DNA of 64,000 nt, taken from assembly GCF_029892515.1 (NCBI RefSeq), contig NZ_JARXVF010000002.1, forward strand, positions 62,001 through 126,000, given 5' to 3'. Source of the stretch: Pseudaminobacter soli (ex Li et al. 2025). GTDB lineage: Bacteria > Pseudomonadota > Alphaproteobacteria > Rhizobiales > Rhizobiaceae. The translations under genes were made by a program, and so were the position numbers. Numbering within the stretch: position 1 is the stretch's first letter; each line of letters starts with the position of its first letter. The notes beneath the pieces were generated by a model. The model worked only from the letters and a program-made list of their open reading frames with translations, did not search any database and was not told the DNA's origin. Shown in pieces: positions 1-8,273 of the stretch.

Positions 1-84
1 TATATCCTCATCGTCCTCGTCCTGGTCATCAACGCCGGAGCTTGGGGCTTGCGCGTATGGTCAGAGCAAAGGGCAAATGGCTGA
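1..84 (+). CDS. tupB: C-terminal end of a tungstate-type ABC permease (partial)
   Basis: The window opens inside an open frame whose last 27 residues are visible: a hydrophobic membrane stretch followed by a short basic tail. It ends in a TGA that shares bases with the ATG of the next gene (TGATG), the usual sign of translational coupling. The two genes that follow are a small ABC ATPase and a TupA-like binding protein, so the expected partner here is the TupB membrane subunit. The identification rests on context, because the visible part is too short for family assignment. The rest of the gene lies upstream of the window. Confidence 0.6.
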   Translation, partial: YILIVLVLVINAGAWGLRVWSEQRANG

Positions 85-806
85 TGCGCGCGGCTCTCAG
101 CGACCTTCCGCTGACGCTTGACGACGTTTCATTTCGCGCGGGCGGATCTGCGATCCTCGACCATGTCAGCTTGTCCATCGAGCCTGGTGCCCCGACACTG
201 ATCGTTGGCCCGAACGGGGCGGGAAAGAGTTCGCTGTTGCGCATCTGCATGGGGCTGGCCCGCCCCACCAGCGGCATTGTCACGTGGGGTGGCCGCACGG
301 AGTCTCGTCCGCTCCGGCGCGCGTTCCTGTTCCAAAGACCGGTCATGCTCCGGCGCTCGGTCGCCGCCAACGTTGCTTATGGGCTGAGGCAAGCCGGTTA
401 TCCATATGGCTTGCGAAGGAATCGCGTCAGGGAACTGCTTGATCGTGTCGGCTTGCTCGATCACGCCGACCGCGCAGCACGTTCGCTCTCGGGCGGTGAG
501 CAGCAAAAGCTCGCACTGGCACGTGCGCTTGCTCGCGACCCGGAACTGCTCTTCCTGGACGAACCCACGGCCAATCTCGACCCGGCCGCCACCCGAAGCG
601 TTGAAGAGATCGTCCTTGGCGCATCCAATTCGGGGATCAAGGTCGTGATGTCCTCGCACGATCTCGGTCAGGTAAAGCGGTTGGCTGGGGAGGTTCTGCT
701 TCTGGTACGCGGTGGCGTGCGAGAACGGGCAGCTGCCCCAGTCTTTTTCGACAGTCCATCAACCCCGGAGGCCGCCGCCTTTGTCCGTGGCGACCTTATT
801 CTCTGA
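84..806 (+). CDS. tupC: ABC transporter ATP-binding protein, tungstate type
   Basis: 240 residues, the short size usual for TupC-like ATPases. Walker A GPNGAGKS is at residues 42-49, the ABC signature LSGGE at 135-139 and Walker B LFLDEP at 156-161, followed by the H-loop region SSHD. The ATG at 84 was chosen because it overlaps the stop of the permease fragment; an in-frame ATG at 42 would run deep into that gene. The protein would power tungstate (possibly molybdate) import from the cytoplasmic face of the membrane. The anion is inferred from the TupA-like protein next door. No regulatory domain follows the ATPase core. Confidence 0.85.
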   Translation: MRAALSDLPLTLDDVSFRAGGSAILDHVSLSIEPGAPTLIVGPNGAGKSSLLRICMGLARPTSGIVTWGGRTESRPLRRAFLFQRPVMLRRSVAANVAYGLRQAGYPYGLRRNRVRELLDRVGLLDHADRAARSLSGGEQQKLALARALARDPELLFLDEPTANLDPAATRSVEEIVLGASNSGIKVVMSSHDLGQVKRLAGEVLLLVRGGVRERAAAPVFFDSPSTPEAAAFVRGDLIL

Positions 807-828
807 CCCGCTGAACTGGAGATTTGCG

Positions 829-1659
829 ATGTTGCGCCGAAGCTTCTTTTTCTGCCTATCCGGTCTGCTTATCCTCGCTGGCGCCATGTGGCCATCATTG
901 GCCGAGGATCGCTCGATCATTGTCGCGTCAACCACCTCGACCCAGGATTCGGGCTTGTTCGGACATATCTTGCCGCTGTTCAAACAGAAAACCGGCATCG
1001 ACGTGAAGGTGATAGCCCAGGGCACCGGTCAGGCGCTCGATACGGCGCGGCGGGGTGATGCGGACGTCGTGTTCGTTCACGCCAGGGCGCAGGAGGAGAA
1101 ATTCCTCGAAGAGGGTTTTGGCGTGAAACGCTTCGACGTCATGTACAATGATTTCGTCCTGGTCGGCCCCAAGAGCGATCCGGCCGGAGTAGCAGGTTCC
1201 AAGGACATCACCGCTGCCTTCAAGGCCATCAAGGACAAACAGGCACCCTTCGTTTCTCGAGGCGACAAGTCCGGCACCCATCTGGCGGAGCTGAAGCTCT
1301 GGAAGGAGGCAGGCGTCGATCTCGATAGCGCAAAGGGCCCCTGGTATAGGGAGATCGGCCAAGGCATGGGGGCAGCACTCAACACCGCCGCGGCCATGAA
1401 CGCCTATGTGCTGTCAGATCGAGGCACCTGGCTATCCTTCAAGAACCGCGGCGATCTCGACATTGTGGTCGAGGGCGACAAGCGGTTGTTCAACCAATAC
1501 GGCGTGATGCTGGTCAATCCGGCCAAGCATCCCAATGTGAGAGTGGAACTCGGGCAGGCATTCGTTGATTGGCTGATTTCACCGGAGGGGCAAGCCGCAA
1601 TCGCCGCCTACAAGATCGATGGCCAACAGCTCTTCTTTCCTAACGCCCACGGCTCATGA
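829..1659 (+). CDS. tupA: Tungstate ABC transporter substrate-binding protein
   Basis: 276 residues with an N-terminal signal peptide (basic start, hydrophobic stretch, cleavage expected near residues 23-25). The mature protein begins with a threonine/serine-rich segment TTSTQDSGL that in TupA-type proteins contributes to oxyanion binding. The GTGQALDTARRGDADV segment that follows is typical of the TupA/PstS-like fold. The ATG at 829 lies just after the ATPase gene and in front of the signal peptide; an upstream in-frame start would add a non-secretory extension. The order permease, ATPase, binding protein forms one operon. Tungstate serves molybdopterin enzymes such as some formate and aldehyde oxidoreductases. 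The metal preference cannot be read directly. Confidence 0.85.
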   Translation: MLRRSFFFCLSGLLILAGAMWPSLAEDRSIIVASTTSTQDSGLFGHILPLFKQKTGIDVKVIAQGTGQALDTARRGDADVVFVHARAQEEKFLEEGFGVKRFDVMYNDFVLVGPKSDPAGVAGSKDITAAFKAIKDKQAPFVSRGDKSGTHLAELKLWKEAGVDLDSAKGPWYREIGQGMGAALNTAAAMNAYVLSDRGTWLSFKNRGDLDIVVEGDKRLFNQYGVMLVNPAKHPNVRVELGQAFVDWLISPEGQAAIAAYKIDGQQLFFPNAHGS

Positions 1660-1864
1660 TGAGCCTGATGCGCACGAGCTGATGTATGTTTGTAGGGCGG
1701 TTGAGACACCGTTCGGTCTTGACTAAGGCGGATCGCCCAAGTGTCAGTTTTTTTTGAAGTATGGGACATGTCGTACGCCGGCATTGGGCCACGTCACGAC
1801 GATACTCGTACCGACCTGAAGGTCCGCTATTGAATGTCTGAGGTTTGAAGCTCCCAGTCCGCTA

Positions 1865-1950
1865 ACGGTCCCAAATTTCTTCGCCCAGCGGTGGATAGTC
1901 TCGTAGGAAACGGCGCCGCGCTCCAAGGCCATCTCCTCCGCCAGCCGCAA
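1865..1950 (-). pseudogene. IS6-like transposase fragment
   Basis: About 28 codons read LAEEMALERGAVSYETIHRW followed by AKKFG. This matches the helix-turn-helix segment of IS6/IS240-type transposases, where the usual form is close to EELMLERGVxVSYETIRRW. Similarity stops directly after KFG, and the DDE catalytic part is absent. No terminal inverted repeats were found. It is best read as debris of an old insertion at the left edge of the aromatic cluster; a chance match cannot be fully excluded for so short a segment. Confidence 0.45.
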
Positions 1951-2155
1951 GCTCGTGCCCCTTTCACAACACTGCGCATCCCAAAGCCGCGTTCACCGCC
2001 TGAATGCCATGGGCGTGTAAAAGGTCGTGGCCGGTACGCTAGCCTGAATAGAAGCATCCTCCCCAAACCCACGATTGAAGCAATTACCGTGACATCGCCC
2101 GATTGTGTGCGGCGGTGATCCCATTGCCGGTGCATGAGTATCGAAAGTCTCTTTT

Positions 2156-2167
2156 ATTTTATAAAAT
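2156..2167. promoter_or_regulatory. 12-bp palindrome upstream of the dioxygenase operon
   Basis: ATTTTATAAAAT is a perfect 12-bp palindrome lying 44 bp before the ATG of the ring-cleavage dioxygenase gene. Its size and AT content resemble operators of FCD-type GntR repressors, and a gene for such a regulator closes the operon at 11486. The assignment is inference from position and symmetry; the TATAAA-like core could also act as a -10 element. Confidence 0.4.
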
Positions 2168-2210
2168 GATATGTAGTGTCGAAAACGAAACGAGTCTGGG
2201 AGGAAGTGTC

Positions 2211-3335
2211 ATGACCAAAGTCCGCGAAAACCATCGCGAGGATGTGGCCGGCCGCGCCAATGTCGAGGATACCCCCGAGCTGCTGGCTTATTATGATGAG
2301 CTGGAAAAGCATAAGGCCGGCGCTCTGTGGACTGTCGCCAACAAGATCGAGCCGTGGGAGCCGAAGTCGGCTTCGGTGCCGGTTCTCTGGCGCTATGCTG
2401 ATCTGCGTGACCATGTGCTGCGTTCCGTCGATCTGGTCACGCCAGAAAAGGCCGGCCGTCGTGTGATCTATCTCAACAATCCCGGCCGTCAGGATGTCGC
2501 TGCCGCTGTCGGCTGGCTCTATTCGGGCTTGCAGGTGATGCATCCAGGTGAGGCGGCGTCCGCTCACGCGCATTCCGCATCCGCCTTGCGCTTCATCATG
2601 GAAGGTTCGGGAGCCTATACGATCGTAGACGGTCACAAGATGACGCTCGGCGCCAACGATTTCGTTCTGACGCCCAACGGTACCTGGCACGAGCACGGCA
2701 TCTCTGAAGAGGGTACGCCGTGCATCTGGCAGGATGGTCTGGACATTCCGCTGGTCAACGCGCTCGAAGCCAATTTCTATGCCGTTCATGACGACCTGCG
2801 CCAGGCCGTCGGCCATCCCGTCAACGATATGACGGCGACTTGGGGCAATCCCGGGCTGCGGCCGGCGGAAGGCAAATGGGGGCATGCCTACTCGCCGCTC
2901 TTCAAATATGAATGGGCGCCGACCTATGAAGCGCTGAGCCGCTATGCGCCGGTGACCGACGGCTCGCCGTTCGACGGCGTGTTCATGAATTATGTGAATC
3001 CGCTCACCGGTGGGCCGGTGATGCAAACGATCGGCGCAGCCATGCAGATGCTGCGTGCGGGTGAAAAGACCAAGGCGCATCGCCACACCGGCAGCGTCCT
3101 CTATCAATGCGCCAAGGGCAGCGGTTATTCGATCATCAATGGCAAGCGCTTCGACTGGAAGGAGCGTGATATTTTCTGCGTGCCGTCCTGGGCGTGGCAT
3201 GAGCATGCCAACGGCTCGGATCGCGACGACGCGTGCCTGTTCTCCTTCAACGACATGCCGGTCATGCAATCGCTCGGGCTCTATCGCGAGCAGGCCTTCA
3301 CGGACAACGGCGGCCATCAGCCGATCAACGGCTAA
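2211..3335 (+). CDS. Bicupin ring-cleavage dioxygenase, gentisate 1,2-dioxygenase-like
   Basis: 374 residues, the normal length for gentisate/salicylate 1,2-dioxygenases, which open a hydroxylated aromatic ring between the carboxyl-bearing and hydroxyl-bearing carbons with Fe(II). Both cupin barrels keep a full set of metal ligands: H119, H121 and H160 in the first, H290, H292 and H330 in the second. Many relatives have lost the second set. ATG 2211 was chosen for the GGGAGG site 7 bp upstream; longer in-frame starts cross the AT-rich promoter region. The next gene encodes a fumarylacetoacetase-fold hydrolase, the usual follow-up enzyme for the maleylpyruvate or fumarylpyruvate product. The exact substrate (gentisate, salicylate, hydroxynaphthoate or another) is not fixed by the sequence. 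Confidence 0.85.
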   Translation: MTKVRENHREDVAGRANVEDTPELLAYYDELEKHKAGALWTVANKIEPWEPKSASVPVLWRYADLRDHVLRSVDLVTPEKAGRRVIYLNNPGRQDVAAAVGWLYSGLQVMHPGEAASAHAHSASALRFIMEGSGAYTIVDGHKMTLGANDFVLTPNGTWHEHGISEEGTPCIWQDGLDIPLVNALEANFYAVHDDLRQAVGHPVNDMTATWGNPGLRPAEGKWGHAYSPLFKYEWAPTYEALSRYAPVTDGSPFDGVFMNYVNPLTGGPVMQTIGAAMQMLRAGEKTKAHRHTGSVLYQCAKGSGYSIINGKRFDWKERDIFCVPSWAWHEHANGSDRDDACLFSFNDMPVMQSLGLYREQAFTDNGGHQPING

Positions 3336-3348
3336 AGAAAGGTATATA

Positions 3349-4260
3349 ATGCGTCTTGTAACCTATCGAAGCGGTGTCGAAGCCGCGGCGCGGCTTGGAG
3401 TCATGCACGGCGATCTCGTCGTGGACGTCGCATGGCTGGGGGAATCCCTTGGTGTGGATCTGCCCGACACGATGCTGGGCCTGATCGATCTTGGCCCTGT
3501 CGGACTTGAGCGGCTTCGGGAAATATTGAGCGATTGTGAAGGTCGGTTTGCGGCGGGAACGGCCTTCCCGGTGGCAAATGTCAAACTGCTTGCGCCGATA
3601 CCGCGCCCGCGCAAAAACATCTTCGGCATTGGTCTCAACTATGTGGAGCACGTGGCGGAATCGGCGAAATCTCTCGATACCTCCAAGGAGCTGCCTAAGC
3701 AGCCGGTCATCTTCTCCAAGCCGCCGACCACGGTTATCGGCCCCGGCGATGCGATCGAGCACAATGCGCGCATCACCCAGCAGTTGGACTGGGAAGTCGA
3801 ACTGGCCGTCGTCATCGGTACGACCGCCAAGCGTGTGACCAAGGAAGACGCCCTCAACCACGTTTTCGGCTACAGCGTGATGATCGACGTCAGCGCGCGC
3901 GACAACCGCCGCGCCGGTCAGTGGATTTTCTCGAAGGGGCAGGACACCTATGCGCCCTTCGGTCCATGCATCGTGACCGCCGACGAGATTGCCGATCCGC
4001 AAGGTCTCGATCTGTGGCTGACGGTCAATGGCGTTGAAAAGCAACGCTCCAACACCCGTTTCATGCTCTTCGACGTCCCGACGCTGATTGCGGATATCAG
4101 CTCCGGCATGACGCTGGAGCCGGGCGACATCATCGCCACCGGCACGCCGGAAGGGGTTGGCGCGGGGCGCACGCCGCAGGAATGGATGTGGCCGGGCGAT
4201 GTTGTCGAAGCAACGGTCCAGGGGATCGGAACGATCCGGCACCCGGTGGTCGCCGTCTGA
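3349..4260 (+). CDS. Fumarylacetoacetate hydrolase family protein
   Basis: 303 residues with the FAH fold. It contains GLNYVEHVAES, then FSKPPTTVIGPGD, then the metal-binding pair in DWEVELAVVIG and later GYSVMIDVSARD, and ends with the SSGMTLEPGDIIATGTPEGVG segment split over the substrate pocket. Enzymes of this family cleave the C-C bond of acylpyruvates such as fumarylpyruvate or maleylpyruvate to pyruvate plus fumarate or maleate. ATG 3349 follows an AAAGG site and lies 13 bp after the dioxygenase stop. No glutathione-dependent isomerase gene is present in the cluster, so direct hydrolysis of the ring-fission product is the simplest reading. Some family members are decarboxylase/isomerases, which cannot be excluded. 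Confidence 0.85.
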   Translation: MRLVTYRSGVEAAARLGVMHGDLVVDVAWLGESLGVDLPDTMLGLIDLGPVGLERLREILSDCEGRFAAGTAFPVANVKLLAPIPRPRKNIFGIGLNYVEHVAESAKSLDTSKELPKQPVIFSKPPTTVIGPGDAIEHNARITQQLDWEVELAVVIGTTAKRVTKEDALNHVFGYSVMIDVSARDNRRAGQWIFSKGQDTYAPFGPCIVTADEIADPQGLDLWLTVNGVEKQRSNTRFMLFDVPTLIADISSGMTLEPGDIIATGTPEGVGAGRTPQEWMWPGDVVEATVQGIGTIRHPVVAV

Positions 4261-4318
4261 GACGCGGATAAGAAACGCCGGAATATTTTCCAGTTCAGTT
4301 CAACAAGGGGAGATTGTT

Positions 4319-5509
4319 ATGTCGCTGAAACTGACAAGGCGCAGCTTTATGGGAGTTCTTGCTGCGGGCACCGTCATGGCCTCTTTGCCGGCCATGGCAC
4401 AGGATTCCCAGCCCGTCACCATCGGTCTGATCACCACCCTGTCGACGCCGGCCGGTTACATTGGCGAGGATATCCGCGACGCTTTCAATCTGGCGATCAA
4501 GGAAGACGGCGGCAAGCTCGGCGGCGTGCCGGTTACGTTGGCGGTCGAGGACGACGCGCTGAAGCCGGCTAACGGCAAGCAGATTGCCGACAAGATGGTT
4601 GCCGACGGCATCAAGCTTTACACGGGCATCAACTTCTCCAACGTCCTGGCGGCGGCGCTGCCGAGCGTCTTGAATGCGAACGCCTTTTACGTCAGCAACA
4701 ATCCGGGACCGTCGACCTTCGCCGGCGAAAAATGCAACCCGAACTACTTCGTCGCTTCCTACCAGAACGACACGTTCCATGAGGCAGCGGGTCTCGGCGC
4801 GAACGAGCTCGGCTTCAAGAAGATGGTCATCCTTGCGCCGAACTATCAGGCCGGACGCGACGCGCTCGAGGGCTTCAAGCGCACATACAAGGGTGAAGTG
4901 ATCGGCGAGATCTACACCAAGCTCGACCAGACGGACTTCTCCGTCGAGCTCGCCCGCATCAAGTCGTTGGCCCCGGACGCCATTTATCAGTTCCATCCAG
5001 GCGGCGCGGGCATCAATTTCGCCAAGCAATATGCCAATTCCGGTATGGCAGGCTCGATTCCGATGGTCATTCCGAGCTTTTCCATGGATGCCCGCATGAT
5101 CTCGGCGACAGGCAATGCAGCCGAAGGCGTCTACGCCTCTGCGCTATGGACGACGGAAACGGACAATCCGGCTTCCAAGGGCTTCGTCGAAGCCTTCCGC
5201 AAGGACTACGGGCGCGATCCGACGATCTACGCGGCGCAGGCCTACGACACCGCGCATCTGATCGGCGCGGGCCTGAAGGCGGTCAATGGCGACCTGTCCA
5301 AGGAAGACGATTTCCGCAATGCGCTTCGCAAGGCCGATTTCACGGCGATCCGCGGCAACTTCAAGATGGGCCCCAACCAGCATCCGGTTCAGGACTATTA
5401 CCTGACGAAGTTTGAAAAGAACGCGGATGGCAAGATCGTCCAGACGATCGTGAAGAAGGTCGCGTCCGACTACAGCGATGCCTACGCATCCAAGTGCGCG
5501 ATGAAGTGA
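4319..5509 (+). CDS. Liv-type ABC transporter substrate-binding protein (aromatic cluster)
   Basis: 396 residues. The N-terminus carries a twin-arginine-like RRSF segment in front of a hydrophobic stretch ending in AMAQD, so export is expected. The mature part has the periplasmic binding fold of the branched-chain amino acid family (VTIGLITTLSTPAGYIGEDI at its start). In this cluster it would bind an aromatic acid, amide or nitrile rather than leucine; many Liv-type systems in catabolic operons do so. The gene is 58 bp after the FAH-type gene and is followed by a strong hairpin before the two permease genes, which probably allows more binding protein than membrane components to be made. Confidence 0.85.
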   Translation: MSLKLTRRSFMGVLAAGTVMASLPAMAQDSQPVTIGLITTLSTPAGYIGEDIRDAFNLAIKEDGGKLGGVPVTLAVEDDALKPANGKQIADKMVADGIKLYTGINFSNVLAAALPSVLNANAFYVSNNPGPSTFAGEKCNPNYFVASYQNDTFHEAAGLGANELGFKKMVILAPNYQAGRDALEGFKRTYKGEVIGEIYTKLDQTDFSVELARIKSLAPDAIYQFHPGGAGINFAKQYANSGMAGSIPMVIPSFSMDARMISATGNAAEGVYASALWTTETDNPASKGFVEAFRKDYGRDPTIYAAQAYDTAHLIGAGLKAVNGDLSKEDDFRNALRKADFTAIRGNFKMGPNQHPVQDYYLTKFEKNADGKIVQTIVKKVASDYSDAYASKCAMK

Positions 5510-5556
5510 CTGCTCCCTGAGCGTCTTGTTCCATCTGGGCGCTCCTAGTCTTCAAC

Positions 5557-5606
5557 GCACGGCATCGACCCGAAAATCGCTTGCGGTTTTCGGGTCGAGG
5601 CCGTGC
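5557..5606 (+). promoter_or_regulatory. Strong hairpin after the binding-protein gene
   Basis: Two nested inverted repeats: GCACGGC (5557-5563) pairs with GCCGTGC (5600-5606), and CGACCCGAAAATCGC (5566-5580) pairs with GCGGTTTTCGGGTCG (5583-5597), with one G-T pair and a 2-base loop. No T-run follows, so it is more likely an mRNA stabiliser or partial terminator than a full stop between binding protein and permease genes. A dispersed intergenic repeat family is another possibility. Confidence 0.65.
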
Positions 5607-5635
5607 AGCCTGAACTTTCATGATGAGGACGGCGT

Positions 5636-6550
5636 ATGCTGCTATTCATCGAACAGACGCTCAACGGCCTGCAATACGGAGCCATGCTTTTCATGCTGGC
5701 ATCCGGCTTGACCCTGATTTTCGGCATCATGGGGGTGATCAACCTTACCCATGGCGCCTTTTACATGGTCGGGGCCTACTGCGCCGCCTTCGCCATATTG
5801 GGGACGGGAAGCTTTCTGGTCGGCATGGGCGCGGCCATCGTTGGCGCCGGTCTTTACGCGATGATGACCGAGCTTTCGGTCATTCAATGGCTCTATAAGC
5901 GCGACCACCTCTATCAGGTGCTGGCGACGCTTGGCCTGATCCTGTTCACGAACGAAGCGGTCAGCATGGTCTTCGGACGCCAGCCGCCTTTCGTGGACAT
6001 CCCTTCCGCCTTGCAGGGCGCCGTGACGGTGTTTCCGGGGCTGGAATACCCGGTGATGCGTCTCACTTTCATCGCCGTTGGCGCGCTGGTCGCGGTTGGC
6101 CTGTGGTTTCTGGTCAATAGGACCCGCATCGGCATGCTGATCCGCGCAGGCGCGGACGATCGCGAAATGGTAGACGCGCTCGGCGTCAATGTCCGCCGCC
6201 TCTATACGGTTCTTTTCGGTCTGGGCGGTGCGCTCTGCGGGCTGGCTGGGGTCATGGCCGCACCGTTGCTGGCCATTGAAATCGGCATGGGCGAGCGGGT
6301 TCTCATCACCACCTTCGTTGTCATCGTCATTGGCGGCGTCGGCTCAGTCCGTGGCGCATTGGTGGGCGCTCTTCTGGTCGGCATGGTCGACAGCATGGGC
6401 CGCGCCTACCTCCCGCAATTGATGCAACTGCTGTTGCCGCCTGCGGCCGCCGACACGCTGAGTGCCGGGCTCGTCTCGGCCAGCATCTATGTGTTGATGG
6501 CCATCGTACTTCTGTTTCGCCCCTTGGGCCTGTTGCCGGCGAGGAGCTGA
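5636..6550 (+). CDS. Liv-type ABC transporter permease (LivH-like)
   Basis: 304 residues, almost entirely membrane segments. It starts with the LivH pattern NGLQYGAMLFMLASGLTLIF and NLTHGAFYMVGAY, and ends with the loop GGVGSVRGALVGALLVG that contacts the ATPases. It forms the inner-membrane channel together with the next gene product and receives substrate from the binding protein encoded upstream. Four bases separate it from the LivM-like gene. The cluster context points to uptake of an aromatic compound. Confidence 0.87.
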   Translation: MLLFIEQTLNGLQYGAMLFMLASGLTLIFGIMGVINLTHGAFYMVGAYCAAFAILGTGSFLVGMGAAIVGAGLYAMMTELSVIQWLYKRDHLYQVLATLGLILFTNEAVSMVFGRQPPFVDIPSALQGAVTVFPGLEYPVMRLTFIAVGALVAVGLWFLVNRTRIGMLIRAGADDREMVDALGVNVRRLYTVLFGLGGALCGLAGVMAAPLLAIEIGMGERVLITTFVVIVIGGVGSVRGALVGALLVGMVDSMGRAYLPQLMQLLLPPAAADTLSAGLVSASIYVLMAIVLLFRPLGLLPARS

Positions 6551-6553
6551 CCG

Positions 6554-7522
6554 ATGCAGCCTACCAGATCTGCAATCATTGTTATCGGCCTGATCGTCTT
6601 TGCGCTGGTTCCGCTCCTGTCCGGGTTCACGGGCAACAGCGCGATTGAAGGCCTGGCGACGCGGATCGTGATCTATGCGATCGCCGCGGTGAGCCTCGAC
6701 CTCATTATCGGTTACGGGGCGCTGGTCAGCTTCGGCCATGCCATGTTCTTCGGCCTGGGCGGCTATGTCGTCGGCATCATCGCTTATCACACCAATATGG
6801 GGGAGCCGCTCTTCGGCTGGGACGGATCCAACGCCGCCCTCGTGGTCTGGCCCATTGCCTTGATCGTCTGTGCCGCGCTCGCCGTCGTCGTCAGCTGGCT
6901 TGCGCTCAAGACGGCAGGCGTCCAGTTCATCATGATCACGCTCGCCTTCGCCCAGATGGTGTTCTTCATCCTCGTTTCGCTCCAGACCTATGGCGGCGAC
7001 GACGGTCTGCTGATCGATGAGCGCAACACACTGCCTCTCATCGACATCGGCAACGGGACCACGTTCTATTATCTGTGCCTGCTTTTGCTGGTCCTCTGGA
7101 CGATGTTTTGCACGATGATCGTAAACTCCCGTTTCGGCCTTGTTTTTCAGGCCTTGCGGCAGAGTGAGCGGCGCGCCGTCAATCTTGGCGTCCGGCCTTT
7201 GAACTTCCGGATGGCCGCATTTGTCATCTCCGCCCTTGGTACCGGGCTGGCGGGCATTCTTTGGGCCAATTATGCGCTGTTCGTCACCCCCGATATGGCG
7301 GCGTGGTCGAAATCCGGCGAGTTCATGGCGATCGTGGTCCTTGGCGGCCTCGGCACGCTGATCGGGCCGATCGCCGGCGCTGCCGTCTTCATCATCCTCG
7401 AGCAAGTCCTTTCCGGCTGGACCGAACACTGGATGATCGTCATGGGACCGATCCTCACTTTGATCGCGCTGTTCGGACAACAGGGCATGCTGGGCCGTCT
7501 ATTAGGGAACCGCCATGGCTGA
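6554..7522 (+). CDS. Liv-type ABC transporter permease (LivM-like)
   Basis: 322 residues with about eight to ten membrane segments. LivM hallmarks are visible: YAIAAVSLDLIIGYGALVSF with FGHAMFFGLGGY, the tight-turn motif SFGHA, and the coupling loop near VVLGGLGTLIGPIAGA. It pairs with the LivH-like subunit. The gene ends 8 bp inside the start of the LivG-like gene, so the two are translationally coupled. The substrate is inferred from the surrounding aromatic-degradation genes. Confidence 0.87.
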   Translation: MQPTRSAIIVIGLIVFALVPLLSGFTGNSAIEGLATRIVIYAIAAVSLDLIIGYGALVSFGHAMFFGLGGYVVGIIAYHTNMGEPLFGWDGSNAALVVWPIALIVCAALAVVVSWLALKTAGVQFIMITLAFAQMVFFILVSLQTYGGDDGLLIDERNTLPLIDIGNGTTFYYLCLLLLVLWTMFCTMIVNSRFGLVFQALRQSERRAVNLGVRPLNFRMAAFVISALGTGLAGILWANYALFVTPDMAAWSKSGEFMAIVVLGGLGTLIGPIAGAAVFIILEQVLSGWTEHWMIVMGPILTLIALFGQQGMLGRLLGNRHG

Positions 7523-8273
7523 CCAAAAGAATTCGGTTCTGATCCTCGAGGACCTGCACAAGAAGTTCGGGGCGCTGGTCGCCACCAACGGCGTCAGCCT
7601 GGATGTGCGTCAAAGCGAGCTTCACGCGCTTATCGGCCCCAACGGTGCTGGGAAGTCCACCTTGATCGCGCAGATCTGCGGCGAGATTTCCCCCGACTCC
7701 GGCCGCATCCTGTTCGATGGACAGGACATCACCCGGCTGCCCGCCTATAAGCGGGCGCGGATGGGCATGGGTCGCTCCTTCCAGCTTACCCAGCTCTGCT
7801 CCGACTTCACGGCCATGGAGAACGTGCTTCTGTCGCTGGAGGCGAAAGGCGGCGGCTCGGCGGATATTTTCAGGAATCCGCGCCGCAATGCGGACAACCG
7901 GAAGATCGCCAGAACATGGCTGGAACGGGTGGGCCTCGGTGAGCACGAAAACCGTGTCGTTGCCAGCCTTGCGCATGGCCAGAGACGGCAGCTCGAAATC
8001 GCGGTCGCTCTCGCCCGCGATCCACGGCTCATCCTGCTTGACGAGCCGATGGCCGGAATGGGCCCCGAAGAATCCGCGTCGCTGACTGCACTTCTACAAA
8101 GCCTGAAGCGGGACTATCCGATCCTTCTGATCGAGCATGACATGGATGCGGTTTTTGCCCTGGCCGACCGGATCAGCGTTCTCGTCTACGGCAAGATCAT
8201 CTTCACCGGAACGGCAAGCGAGATCCGCGCTCACCCGGAAGTCAGGGCCGCATATCTGGGGGAGGAAGCCTGA
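7515..8273 (+). CDS. Liv-type ABC transporter ATPase (LivG-like)
   Basis: 252 residues. Walker A GPNGAGKS is at residues 41-48, the signature is the LivG-type variant LAHGQRRQLE rather than LSGGQ, and Walker B ILLDEPMAGMGPEE is followed by the EHDMD switch histidine. The start overlaps the permease gene by 8 bp and the stop overlaps the start of the LivF-like gene. It powers the importer of the aromatic cluster as a heterodimer with the next product. Confidence 0.88.
   Translation: MADQKNSVLILEDLHKKFGALVATNGVSLDVRQSELHALIGPNGAGKSTLIAQICGEISPDSGRILFDGQDITRLPAYKRARMGMGRSFQLTQLCSDFTAMENVLLSLEAKGGGSADIFRNPRRNADNRKIARTWLERVGLGEHENRVVASLAHGQRRQLEIAVALARDPRLILLDEPMAGMGPEESASLTALLQSLKRDYPILLIEHDMDAVFALADRISVLVYGKIIFTGTASEIRAHPEVRAAYLGEEA

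Larger units (their letters stand above)
1660..2210. other. Non-coding stretch with transposase debris and the promoter region of the aromatic cluster
   Basis: No intact gene is visible here. The stretch holds a short IS6-like transposase remnant on the minus strand (about 1865-1950) and, near its right end, an AT-rich segment with a perfect 12-bp palindrome (2156-2167). A strong ribosome binding site (GGGAGG, 2199-2204) precedes the dioxygenase gene. Confidence 0.6.

Noticed and set aside
2154-3317. Long open frame (387 codons) on the minus strand opposite the dioxygenase
   Set aside because: Mirror frame of a GC-rich gene; no recognisable domain, and the plus-strand protein has full family motifs.
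6344-7480. 378-codon minus-strand frame opposite the LivM-like gene
   Set aside because: Rich in His/Asp/Arg as expected for the complement of membrane-protein codons; no domain, no ribosome site.
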